DNA of 64,000 nucleotides. Source: CBDCVA01 sp965222935 [NCBI: Candidatus Latescibacterota bacterium] (GTDB lineage: Bacteria > Latescibacterota > CBDCVA01). Positions 35,752-43,927 of this stretch are shown here, one piece after another (the stretch's first letter is position 1; each line of letters begins with the position of its first letter). The stretch is taken from assembly GCA_965222935.1 (NCBI GenBank), contig CBDCVA010000002.1:2170001-2234000 (forward strand). Direction: 5' to 3'. The notes beneath the pieces are model-generated. The model was given only the letters and a program-made list of their open reading frames with translations, ran no database searches and was not told where the DNA came from. The position numbers were made by a program, and so were the translations under genes.

Positions 35752-36429
35752 TCAATTCTCTTTGAGCGCTTTGTCTACAGTCTCCCGGAAATCGATGAAC
35801 ATCGCCGTTATTGCGCCCCTGGAATCCTCGGGTGAAAATCCGTTAAGCCTGGAAACCTGGTATCCCGACCAAAGCGTAGTGCATTCAGGCATTTCCATCC
35901 CGGTTTGACGACATCTCACGTAGATGTTCTTTGTCATTCCGTAAATGCCGTCAGTGAAAGCAAACATCTCCTCTTTGGATATAAGACCCCCTTCCTTGAG
36001 CATCCTGTTGATGTATGCCAGCCGGTCACCAGCCGTTGCCGCATCATCTATTTCGGGGCACATCTCAACGAACCCGGAGAGCCATTTCTCAAACTGCTTG
36101 CGCCTGGCCCTGCTATAACTTTCCGATATGACCGTGAGATCTCTGGCGACTTCAAAAGTGCTCCTGAGATGGGATTTCGTGGGCTTCGGCTTGGCCTGCT
36201 TCCGCGCAACAGGCTTCGGTTTTGGCTTTGGGGCAACCTTATCCTTCGCCTTCGGCGTAGCCGGGGCGGCTATCGTGCCGCGCCCGCCTCGGTTAATCGG
36301 ATCAGTCCGTTCCTGATCCGCGCCCTTCTCTCGCGTCGTTACTTCTGAATCGAATCTCGGTATGGCAATGGCCGCCAGAATACCGATGATGATAATGCCC
36401 AATACCGCTTGCCCGCATCCCTTCCCCAT
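35752..36429 (-). CDS. membrane-anchored protein with pilin-like N-terminal helix, unknown function
   Basis: 225 residues. Residues about 8-24 (VLGIIIIGILAAIAIPRF) read like the hydrophobic helix of type IV pilins, but the F-T-L-I-E prepilin-peptidase site is absent, so it is probably a simple single-pass anchor. A Lys/Pro/Ala-rich linker (about 58-85) follows, then a soluble helical domain with cysteines (EMCPEID, VRCRQ, MPECTTLW). Composition is more AT-rich than the flanks. With the 85-aa gene it forms the cargo between the direct repeats. Confidence 0.65.
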   Translation of the reverse strand: MGKGCGQAVLGIIIIGILAAIAIPRFDSEVTTREKGADQERTDPINRGGRGTIAAPATPKAKDKVAPKPKPKPVARKQAKPKPTKSHLRSTFEVARDLTVISESYSRARRKQFEKWLSGFVEMCPEIDDAATAGDRLAYINRMLKEGGLISKEEMFAFTDGIYGMTKNIYVRCRQTGMEMPECTTLWSGYQVSRLNGFSPEDSRGAITAMFIDFRETVDKALKEN

Positions 36430-36753
36430 GATCTAACCCTCCGCGCTTAACGTGGTCGCCAGGCCCGGAGAATTAAGGGAGCCGGGCCCGCTTAACACCG
36501 CGCAGAGAGTGCGAAGAGCCCTGCCTATTCGCCTCGGGGCCAGGTAGCTAACCCGGCCCCTTCACGAGGCCATTGTATTCGGCAGGAGGCCCGGCATACG
36601 GGTCTCTGCCCAGCGGTTGCACAAGCAAGGTGACGTGTATGAGGCACAGCGTCAAGAGGGAAAAACAGTGCGGTCATGGGGGCTCTTCCCCGGAAGGGCG
36701 GTGATGCTTATGCGAGGGTTTGCTCAACCTTCTGACGTAAACCCGGGGCGGCG
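36430..36753. other. non-coding part of the insert with strong hairpins
   Basis: 324 bp upstream of the membrane-protein gene. A stable hairpin is predicted at 36581-36610 (GGCAGGAGGCCCG, loop GCATA, then a complementary arm with one bulge and a G-U pair). A perfect 7-bp palindrome, CCGGGGC-GGC-GCCCCGG, at 36743-36759 ends exactly across the left border of direct-repeat copy 2. A 110-codon plus-strand frame starting at 36617 exists but has no protein-like features. Could be a structured RNA or an element end. Confidence 0.4.
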
Positions 36754-37018
36754 CCCCGGAGTTAGTGTCAATAATGTAGCACTGACGGAGCGGGCGGCGC
36801 GCCGTATCTTGTGCGCAGTTCGAGAGTCGGGGCCGTCCGGGGGCCTCGGGGGTTGCGGTGGCGGTGGAAAGGCGCGCTTGCGGCGCGGAGGATGGGAGGA
36901 GATCGGGCGGTGTCAGCCGAACCGACGGTTCAACAATTGTTCGACCTGACCGGAAAAGTGGCGCTGGTCACCGGCGGCACGGGGCATCTGGGATCGGCGA
37001 TGTCTCGGGCGCTGGCGG
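36754..37018 (+). repeat. direct repeat copy 2 (5' region of the intact SDR gene)
   Basis: Partner of 35252-35516. This copy continues into the full SDR gene. High identity over leader and coding sequence indicates a recent duplication or integration event. The left border coincides with a GC palindrome at 36743-36759 not present in copy 1. Confidence 0.85.
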
Positions 37019-37707
37019 AGGCGGGCGCTTCGGTCGTAATCACGAGCCGGGACCGCGATCGGGCGCGAACGGCTGCGGCGGCCCTGCCGCGCATCGGCGG
37101 CGCCGAACACCACGGCGTCATGCTGGATCAGATGGAGCCCGCGTCGCTCGAAGCGGGTTTCACAGAGGCGGTTGGGGCTGCGGACCATATCGACGTCCTG
37201 GTCAACAATGGCCACGAGGCGTTGTCGAAAGACTGGACCGACGTGACCCACGAGGCGTTTTCTCGGCAGTTGGTCAACGCGTCGGGATACTTCATGCTGG
37301 CCCGGCTCGTCCGGGGCCGCGCCGTCGGACGCGCCGCCCCGGCGAGCATCATCATGCTCGGCTCGATGTACGGTCAGGTCGCCTCCTACCCCGATACTTA
37401 CGAGGGGATCACCAATGCCAGCCCCGCCGCCTACCACGCCCTCAAGGGCGGCATCATCCACCTGACGCGCCACCTGGCCATCTACTGGGCCCGCGATGAC
37501 GTGCGCGTCAATTGCCTCAGCCCCGGCCCCTTCCCTCCCGCCGGGATCGTGCCGGACCTGGTCGAACGCCTGTGCGGGAAAAGCCCCATGAGGCGGATGG
37601 GCGAGCCCAGCGAGCTCAAGGGCGCCATTGTGTTCCTCGCCAGCGGCGCCTCTGGCTACATGACCGGCCAGAACATCACCATCGACGGCGGTTGGACCGC
37701 TTGGTAG
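36910..37707 (+). CDS. short-chain dehydrogenase/reductase (SDR)
   Basis: 265 residues, typical classical SDR length. The cofactor motif TGGTGHLG is near residues 21-28, the structural VNNGHE replaces NNAG, the catalytic serine is expected in IIMLGSMYG, and YHALK supplies the YxxxK pair. The C-terminal LSPGPF and GQNITIDGGW are characteristic. I choose GTG 36910 because GGGAGGAG lies 9 bp before it and homology starts there; the upstream frame has no SDR similarity. It probably oxidises a sugar or sugar acid, and is followed 37 bp later by an aminotransferase gene. Confidence 0.88.
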   Translation: MSAEPTVQQLFDLTGKVALVTGGTGHLGSAMSRALAEAGASVVITSRDRDRARTAAAALPRIGGAEHHGVMLDQMEPASLEAGFTEAVGAADHIDVLVNNGHEALSKDWTDVTHEAFSRQLVNASGYFMLARLVRGRAVGRAAPASIIMLGSMYGQVASYPDTYEGITNASPAAYHALKGGIIHLTRHLAIYWARDDVRVNCLSPGPFPPAGIVPDLVERLCGKSPMRRMGEPSELKGAIVFLASGASGYMTGQNITIDGGWTAW

Positions 37708-37744
37708 GGGAGAGATCGAAACCATGGGCGCGGGGAGAGATGCG

Positions 37745-39076
37745 ATGACGGAACGCTCGGTGAAGCGTTCGATGCAGGTGTACGCGAGGGCGCAGCGGCT
37801 GATTCCGGGCGCGACGCAGCTCATCAGCCGGCGGCCCACCCGCGCGGCTCTGGGCATCAGCCCCGTCTACGCCGGACGCGCCAAGGGCTGCCGCATCTGG
37901 GATATCGACGGGAACGAGTACGTGGACTGGACGAGCGGCGTCGGCCCCATCATCCTCGGGCACGCGGATGATGTCGTGGATGGCGCGGTGACCGAGCAGA
38001 TCGCCGGAGGCTCCATCAGCGGCCTCGTAAGCGAGAAATCCGTGGAGCTGGCCGAGGAGCTCGTCCGCCTGATCCCCTCCGCCGAGATGGTGCGCTATGC
38101 CAAGGGCGGCGGGGAGGCGTGCACCGTGGCGGTGCGCATCGCTCGCGGCGCGACCGGCCGCGACAAGGTGCTCTTCTGCGGCTATCACGGCTGGCACGAT
38201 TGGTACCTTTCGGCCAACCTGGGGTCCATGAGGCTGGATGACCATCTCTTGCCCGGCATCGAGCCCATCGGTGTGCCTAAAGCGCTGGAAGGCACCGCGA
38301 TTCCCTTCCAGTACGGCGATCTGGACGGGCTGGAAGACCTGCTCAGGCAGCACGATGGCGAGGTCGCCTGCATCATCATGGAGCCGATGCGCACCGAGCT
38401 GCCTCCGGAAGGCTACCTCGAGGGCGTGCGCCGGTTGGCGACGCGCTGCGGCGTTGTGCTGATTTTCGACGAAGTCTCCTGCGGCTTCCGCATCGCCCTG
38501 GGCGGGGTGCAGGAGTTCACCGGCGTGACGCCCGACATGTCGGTCTTCGCCAAGGCCATCTCGAATGGATACCCCATGGCGGCCATCGTGGGCGCGCGGG
38601 AGATCATGGAGCCGGCATCCCGGATGTTCATATCGAGCCTGTACTGGGATGATAACGTCGGCATCGTGGCCGCCTTGACCACGCTGAGAGAACTTGAGCG
38701 GCGCGATGCCGTGGCCCATTTCGAGAAGATCGGCGCGTCGTTCAAGGAACGGATCGACCGCGCTGCGGGCGAGGTCGGACTGGATGCGGAGTGCGTCGGT
38801 GTCGCGGCGCATCCGGGCCTGCGGTTCAACACAGAAGATGAGCGGACGAACAAGAAGGTCACCGCGTTGTTCATCCAGGAGAACGCCAAGAGGGGTCTGA
38901 TCCTCCTCCCCGGCTTCTTTTTCAACTGCGCCCACGACGAAGCGGCTCTGGATTTCACCGAAGGGGTCGTGCGGGAGAGCTTTGCGATCATCGCGGATGG
39001 ACTGGAGCGCGGTCGTCTGGATGACCTGTTGGAGTGTGAACTCCAGGAGGACTCCTTCAGGCGGATGGTGCGTTGA
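37745..39076 (+). CDS. class III aminotransferase (glutamate-1-semialdehyde aminotransferase-like)
   Basis: 443 residues. PLP enzyme with the cofactor lysine in FAKAISNGYP, the DEV motif in IFDEVSCGFR, and GYHGWHDWY, all typical of the GSA-aminomutase-like group. True GSA aminomutase in heme synthesis is possible, but the context (SDR upstream, histidine phosphatase and Gfo enzyme downstream) favours transamination of a keto sugar or keto acid. Two starts are credible, ATG 37724 and ATG 37745, each behind GGGGAGAG. I prefer 37745, where family similarity begins. Confidence 0.85.
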   Translation: MTERSVKRSMQVYARAQRLIPGATQLISRRPTRAALGISPVYAGRAKGCRIWDIDGNEYVDWTSGVGPIILGHADDVVDGAVTEQIAGGSISGLVSEKSVELAEELVRLIPSAEMVRYAKGGGEACTVAVRIARGATGRDKVLFCGYHGWHDWYLSANLGSMRLDDHLLPGIEPIGVPKALEGTAIPFQYGDLDGLEDLLRQHDGEVACIIMEPMRTELPPEGYLEGVRRLATRCGVVLIFDEVSCGFRIALGGVQEFTGVTPDMSVFAKAISNGYPMAAIVGAREIMEPASRMFISSLYWDDNVGIVAALTTLRELERRDAVAHFEKIGASFKERIDRAAGEVGLDAECVGVAAHPGLRFNTEDERTNKKVTALFIQENAKRGLILLPGFFFNCAHDEAALDFTEGVVRESFAIIADGLERGRLDDLLECELQEDSFRRMVR

Positions 39077-39155
39077 GGGCCCGCTGGCTATCTCTGTGAG
39101 GGAAAGCCTCATCACATGGCCAAAGTCGTGACGAGCCGGGAGATGACCCCTATTG

Positions 39156-39208
39156 CCTCTTTTACCCCCTCTCCGCTGGCGGGGAGGGGGTTAGGGGGTG
39201 GAGTTTCC
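39156..39208 (+). repeat. dispersed GC-rich palindromic repeat, copy b
   Basis: CCTCTTTTACCCCCTCTCCGC, a 2 bp loop, GCGGGGAGGGGG, then TTAGGGGGTGGAGTTTCC. Same orientation and order of blocks as copy a (31209-31283). It ends only 9 bp before the AGGAGG ribosome site of the histidine phosphatase gene and may have replaced that gene's original 5' region. Confidence 0.75.
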
Positions 39209-39231
39209 TGCCCGCGAGGAGGAGAAGTCTC

Positions 39232-39879
39232 CTGTCGGAAGAGTATCCTTCAACCACGCTGATCCTCGTCCGCCACGGGCAGGCGCGGGCCAGCGACGGG
39301 TCTTACGACTCCCGGACGCCCCTGAGCGAAGTCGGTCGGCTTCAGGCGGCGGCGCTTGCCGGCGAGCTCGCCGCTGGTATCCGCCCCGCTGCAGTGTACA
39401 CGAGCCCCTTCGTCCGAGCGGTGGAGACGTCCGCCTCGCTCTGCGAGAGGCTCGGATTGGAGGCAATCTTCGATCCGCGCCTCGCCGAGTTCGAAATAGA
39501 GGCCTGGCCGTTGGAATCGGCCGAAGATAGGCTCGACCTCCTCATCTGGCGCCCGGAGCACACCGGCGTTCGGAACGGCGAGACCCTCCGCGAGTTTTCC
39601 GCCCGGGTGGCGGCTTTTTGCGACGAGGTCGCCGAGCGTCACATCGGGGAGTGCGTCGTCATCGTCGCTCACGCGGGCACCATAGACGCTGCCGTCAGGT
39701 GGTCGCTGGGCCTCACCCCCGAAAGCTTGTGTCAGCACGAGTGTGACATCGCCAACGGCTCGGTCACGGAACTCGAGATCTGGCCGCGTGGCCGCGTTCG
39801 GGAGGGCGCCCCGCGCTATGCCGTCCTGCGGCGCGTCGGCGATGCAGCGCACCTGGGCGATCTTGTCACTGAACTATGA
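39232..39879 (+). CDS. histidine phosphatase (phosphoglycerate mutase-like), apparent CTG start
   Basis: About 215 residues. The catalytic RHG motif (TLILVRHGQAR) lies near residue 15, and AHAGTIDAAVRW near the middle supplies the second catalytic histidine. In this frame, from the preceding stop at 39097 through the RHG motif, there is no ATG, GTG or TTG; the first such codon is GTG 39394, well past RHG. CTG 39232 lies 9 bp after a perfect AGGAGG (39217-39222), so I infer CTG initiation. Alternatives are a sequencing error or a 5' end damaged by repeat copy b. It likely dephosphorylates a small phosphorylated metabolite. Confidence 0.72.
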   Translation: MSEEYPSTTLILVRHGQARASDGSYDSRTPLSEVGRLQAAALAGELAAGIRPAAVYTSPFVRAVETSASLCERLGLEAIFDPRLAEFEIEAWPLESAEDRLDLLIWRPEHTGVRNGETLREFSARVAAFCDEVAERHIGECVVIVAHAGTIDAAVRWSLGLTPESLCQHECDIANGSVTELEIWPRGRVREGAPRYAVLRRVGDAAHLGDLVTEL

Positions 39880-39911
39880 ACCGTGCCCAAACACATCCCG
39901 GGAGATTGAAG

Positions 39912-40904
39912 ATGCCCCTGATACGGATGGCCCAGTACGGGACCAAGCACGGCCACGCCGCCGGAAAACTGATGGCGATGCAGCGCAGCCCCGATGTCGA
40001 TCTGGCGGGGGTGTATGAACCGGACCCCGAGCGGCGGCGGGAGCTCGAAAGGAGCGATGGCCCTTTTGGGGATGCGCGCTGGTTCGACGACGAGCGCGGG
40101 ATACTCGACGACCCCACGATCGTCGCGGTGGCCTCGGAGGGCCGCAACATCGAAAGCCTCGACCACACGGAAAAACTCGTCAGGGCGGGCAAGCACGTAT
40201 GGTACGACAAGCCGGCGGGCGACAACTGGGAGCAGTGGCGCGGCGTTGTGGCGCTCGCCGGGGAGATGGGGCTAAGACTCCAGATGGGGTACATGTTCCG
40301 CTACCACGAAGGCTTCATGCGGATCGCCGATTGGACCAAATCGGGCCTCCTGGGGGACATCTTCGCGATTCGCGCCAACATGTCCACGAGGAATTCGGGA
40401 TCATCCCGCGAAATCATTGGCCGGCACGCGGGAGGCATCTTTTACGACCTGGCCGGCCACATGCTCGACCAGATCACCTGGCTTTTGGGGCGGCCGCTCA
40501 AGGTGACCTCATTCCTCCGAAATGACGGCCCCCCTGACGGGTTTGCGGACAACACCTTGGGCGTCTTCGAATACGAGCGCGCCATGGCCTTCGTGGATAT
40601 CGCCGCTATGGAGACGCGTCCTATGGCGCGCCGGTTCGAGGTCTACGGCACCCAAGGCAGCGCTATCATGGAGCCTATCGAACCCGCTCCAAATATCCGG
40701 CTGTGTCTCGATGAGGACCGGGGAGAGTACCGCGAGGGCGCACAGTTCATACCGCTCGGCGGCGAATCCCGCAGCTACGATAAGGAGCTCGTGGCGTTCC
40801 TGGCGTCCGTCTCCGGCGAAAAGCCGCCGGATCGGCCCCTCGAGCACGAGCTTCTGGTGCAGGAAACCCTCCTTCGGGCGACGGGCGGCATTCCCGGAGG
40901 ATGA
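39912..40904 (+). CDS. Gfo/Idh/MocA family oxidoreductase
   Basis: 330 residues from ATG 39912 (MPLIRM) behind GGGAGATTGAAG. The N-terminal Rossmann strand IRMAQYGTKHGHA is atypical, lacking a clean GxGxxG. The catalytic-type motif is DKP in VWYDKPAGDNW, with the lysine kept. YDLAGHMLDQ carries the second-domain histidine of the family. The product probably oxidises a sugar or sugar derivative. It starts 32 bp after the histidine phosphatase stop and is followed by the exported DUF362 gene. Confidence 0.83.
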   Translation: MPLIRMAQYGTKHGHAAGKLMAMQRSPDVDLAGVYEPDPERRRELERSDGPFGDARWFDDERGILDDPTIVAVASEGRNIESLDHTEKLVRAGKHVWYDKPAGDNWEQWRGVVALAGEMGLRLQMGYMFRYHEGFMRIADWTKSGLLGDIFAIRANMSTRNSGSSREIIGRHAGGIFYDLAGHMLDQITWLLGRPLKVTSFLRNDGPPDGFADNTLGVFEYERAMAFVDIAAMETRPMARRFEVYGTQGSAIMEPIEPAPNIRLCLDEDRGEYREGAQFIPLGGESRSYDKELVAFLASVSGEKPPDRPLEHELLVQETLLRATGGIPGG

Positions 40905-40994
40905 AAGCGCAGGCAGGGGCGCGGGCTCGCCGTGCCCGAGGGGTATCGTTGACGCCTTGTCGCTTTTAACGCGTCTTTTCACGGGAGGTACCGT

Positions 40995-43646
40995 GTGCGC
41001 ATAGTGCCCGCTCTTGTCCTGGCTCTGGCGTTCGTGGGGGTCGAACCGGCGTCCGCCGCTGATGATGCCACGGTCGCGGTCATGGCCAGCGACATGCCGC
41101 ACCTGTCGGCACCGACGCACCGCGACAGCATCTCGTCCCAGGAGGCCATCGATGAGATGGTCCGCGAGGCGATGCTCACCGGCGGCATCCGCGATGTGCT
41201 CTTGCCCGATGCCGAACGCGTTCTGCTCAAGCCGGTCATCGTGCACGCGCGGGAAGGCGGCTCATGGCGGAACACGGACGCGCGCGCCGTTCTGGCCGCC
41301 GCGTTGGTGGTGCACGAGATCGCGCCGAACGCGAAGGTCACCGTTGGGGAAGGCCCCGGCGCCTGGATGATGCAGGCGCGCCCGGAGGTGAAGCACTGGG
41401 AGTTGGTCATCGCCGACGGATTCGAACTGGAGGGGTATTACGAACTGTTCGACGATCCGCGCCTGGCGGACGCCGAGATCGAGTTCGTCGACCTCAATTT
41501 CTCCGAGTCGCGGCTGGTGGAGGTGCCCGGCGGCGGTTCGGCGGCGGACGCCTACTGGATCGCCGCGCCCGTCCTGGACGCCGACGTGTCCATCACCATC
41601 CCGAGGCTGAAGCTCCACAATCCCGGTATCGGCGGCATCACGGTGGCGATGAAGAACCAGATGGGCGTGATTCCGGGCATGAAGTACGGCTGGCCGAAGC
41701 GGACCGGCTATCCCTCCGGCTCGGGCAATCCGGGCATCCCGCACGGGCGGGAGATTCGGGGTGAGATGATCACCGAACTCAACCTCTGCGCCGGGATGGA
41801 TTTCGCCGTCGCCGAGAGCTTCCGCAGGGAGCGCGACGAGTTGCGGCCCGATCGGCCTTCCTGGGTGGGTGGCGTGGTGGCAGGCCCCGACCTCGTGGCC
41901 GTCGACGCCGTGAGCGCCTATCTCATGGGGCTCTACCCCGGCGAGGTTGAGACGGTGGTCCTCGGCGAGAGGAGCGGGCTGGGCGTGGGGCGCCTTGCGG
42001 CCATCGATCTCGTCGGCGAGACCGACCTCGATAGGATTCGGCGAGGTTTCAAGGGCCAGATGAGCCTCATGGGCATGGCCAACCGGACCTGGATCGTCAG
42101 CGGGCCCCATCCTTCCACCGAGGTGGGCATGGTGGCCGTGGACCCGACGAAACCCATCCGGCCGGGCGTTCAGGGCTTCGGCGAGCCCGTATGGTTCCAG
42201 GACGATGCGTGCGATCTGGGCCAACTCCTGGGCAAGCCGACCGATTGCGTCGCGTTCGCCTACTGCGAATTCGATGTCCCCCGTGGCGGCCCCGCCCTGA
42301 TCCAGGTGGCTTCGGACGAGGGGTTGACCGTCTGGCTCAACGGCGCCGAGGTGTACCGGTTCGACGGCTGGCGGGGGATCGAGCGGCCCAACGACGCGGT
42401 GCCGGTCGAGGTCGCAGGCGGGCGCAACCGGGTTCTTTGCCGCGTCTCGCAATCGGTCCGCAAGTACCTCTTCAGCCTGAACGTCGTCGCGGCGGAGCCG
42501 GACACGCTTTCGGGGCGCTATCACCGCCTTGCGGGGCTCCGGTTCAGCGTCCCGGGGCCCGCCTCGCTCAAGGAGGTTGTCGCGCAGGACCTGCGCTGGC
42601 ACGACCCCGACCGCGATCCTCGCGGCGAATGGCGCGACTACACTTCCGTGGATCAAACCCGGCCGGATTCGGTCGCCGTCGAGGGCGTGGCGCCCGAACT
42701 GCTCCAGGCGAAGGCGCTGGGCGTGGTGCGGTCCCGCCACCTGGGGGAGACGGTACGCGCCAGGGCCGTCGTCCGGGGCGAGGACATCGTGATCCATTCG
42801 GCCTACACTGCCGGGCTGTGGGCTGATCTCAAGGCGCTCCGAGGTGTTGGCGAGCCGGCGACGGTCAGCGTAGCCGAGGTCACGCTGCGCTGGAAGGGCC
42901 CGCCGTGGCGTCAGGTGGAGTCGGTCCTCGATTCATCCGTCGTCTGGACCGGGACGATACCAGAGGAGGCCATCCTGGTCCTGGCGCGAACGGATACGGC
43001 CGCCGCCTGGAGCGCCCGCTGGACTCAGGCGCCGCCCCCGCCCGAATCCACGGACGCCGTGGTCGGGGAGACGACGGGCGATGTGCGCGGCAATCTCTTC
43101 ACCGCCGGCCCGGACCAGTCTACGGGCGGCGCCCTGCTCGCCGATGCTTACCGCGAGGCGGCTGGAGCCGATCTAGGCCTCGCGCAGGCGTGGGAGGTGT
43201 GGTTTCCCATTCCGCCCGGTCCCGTCACGAGGGCGGATCTGCTCGACCTGGTCAGATACAACGGCGCGCGCGTGGCAAGCTGGACGATGACGGGCGCCGA
43301 GGTGAAGACGGTCCTGGAGCGGCTGGTGGATGACACCATCACTAGAGGCAGCAGCGACGCTCCGCAACTCGCCGGTTTCACCGCTGTGGTGGACCTTTCG
43401 GGGTCCGACGGCGAACGGGTGGTCGAGCTCTCGCTCTCGCCCGACCGCACCTACCGGATGGCCAGCCTGAACTGGCGCGCCGGAAGGCTCCATCGTATGG
43501 CGGGGCGCGGCGATGGTACGTGGCCCGACCTCGTCATCCACCCGATGACCCCGGTTCAGGCCGTCGAAGCTTTTCTAGCGAGGCACAGGCCGTATATGCC
43601 GGTAGAGGAGCGGCGGCTCGTCACCCTCCGTGAGCCAGGGGGGTAA
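40995..43646 (+). CDS. exported DUF362 protein fused to a 5'-nucleotidase C-terminal domain
   Basis: 883 residues starting at GTG 40995 after GGGAGGTACC. A signal peptide (RIVPALVLALAFVGVEPASA) is followed by a DUF362 domain (about 45-370; VLLKPVIVHAREGGSWRNTD and GDVS-like strands, plus VAMKNQMGVIPG). A jelly-roll-like segment with a WLNGAEVYRFDGW motif (about 380-490) resembles sugar-binding modules. Near 690-850 comes a 5'-nucleotidase C-terminal domain (TGGALLADAYREAAGADLGLA, then TRADLLDLVRYN, then MTGAEVKTVLERL). The catalytic metallophosphoesterase half of 5'-nucleotidases is absent. Function unknown; extracytoplasmic. Confidence 0.8.
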   Translation: MRIVPALVLALAFVGVEPASAADDATVAVMASDMPHLSAPTHRDSISSQEAIDEMVREAMLTGGIRDVLLPDAERVLLKPVIVHAREGGSWRNTDARAVLAAALVVHEIAPNAKVTVGEGPGAWMMQARPEVKHWELVIADGFELEGYYELFDDPRLADAEIEFVDLNFSESRLVEVPGGGSAADAYWIAAPVLDADVSITIPRLKLHNPGIGGITVAMKNQMGVIPGMKYGWPKRTGYPSGSGNPGIPHGREIRGEMITELNLCAGMDFAVAESFRRERDELRPDRPSWVGGVVAGPDLVAVDAVSAYLMGLYPGEVETVVLGERSGLGVGRLAAIDLVGETDLDRIRRGFKGQMSLMGMANRTWIVSGPHPSTEVGMVAVDPTKPIRPGVQGFGEPVWFQDDACDLGQLLGKPTDCVAFAYCEFDVPRGGPALIQVASDEGLTVWLNGAEVYRFDGWRGIERPNDAVPVEVAGGRNRVLCRVSQSVRKYLFSLNVVAAEPDTLSGRYHRLAGLRFSVPGPASLKEVVAQDLRWHDPDRDPRGEWRDYTSVDQTRPDSVAVEGVAPELLQAKALGVVRSRHLGETVRARAVVRGEDIVIHSAYTAGLWADLKALRGVGEPATVSVAEVTLRWKGPPWRQVESVLDSSVVWTGTIPEEAILVLARTDTAAAWSARWTQAPPPPESTDAVVGETTGDVRGNLFTAGPDQSTGGALLADAYREAAGADLGLAQAWEVWFPIPPGPVTRADLLDLVRYNGARVASWTMTGAEVKTVLERLVDDTITRGSSDAPQLAGFTAVVDLSGSDGERVVELSLSPDRTYRMASLNWRAGRLHRMAGRGDGTWPDLVIHPMTPVQAVEAFLARHRPYMPVEERRLVTLREPGG

Positions 43647-43670
43647 ACTGCCCTCGAGATCCTGTTGAAT

Positions 43671-43699
43671 GGCCATCCTCGACCCGTTGAAGGATGGCC
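43671..43699 (+). terminator. hairpin, possible terminator after the DUF362 gene
   Basis: GGCCATCC (43671-43678) and GGATGGCC (43692-43699) form a perfect 8 bp stem with a 13 nt loop, 25 bp after the DUF362 stop. No strong U-tract follows, so intrinsic termination is uncertain. The rest of the 281 bp gap to 43928 shows no gene. Confidence 0.35.
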
Positions 43700-43927
43700 T
43701 TGCTGAGGCTTTCGTGGCGCTATGCGGTTCGTGCACCTACAGTTACTTCGGCGTGCCTTGAGGCTCTAGGTGTGGAACGCGTGAGAGGATTAGGAGCAGA
43801 CCTAAAAGTATCGCCCGGCGCTGGGCTGTTCCTTACCTTCGGGACGTCCGCTGGTCGCGATACGGGATGACCTGTCTCACTTCTCACCTAGCGCTCGTTC
43901 CTCGGCCTTCTAGTTGAGGAGGTCGCT

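Noticed and set aside
36617-36949. Plus-strand 110-codon frame running from the insert into the SDR leader
   Set aside because: Crosses the repeat border and the SDR ribosome site in another frame; composition is not protein-like.
37676-39115. Minus-strand open frame of 479 codons over the class III aminotransferase
   Set aside because: Antisense shadow; the plus-strand frame carries the PLP lysine motif and full-length family similarity.
39876-39911. Earlier ATG at 39876 overlapping the histidine phosphatase stop as the start of the next gene
   Set aside because: The ATG at 39912 has a GGGAGA site at proper spacing and begins the family-like sequence; the 12 extra residues look unrelated.
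41262-42797. Minus-strand open frame of 511 codons inside the DUF362 gene
   Set aside because: Antisense shadow; His/Asp/Gly-rich without domain features, whereas the plus strand has a signal peptide and two recognisable domains.
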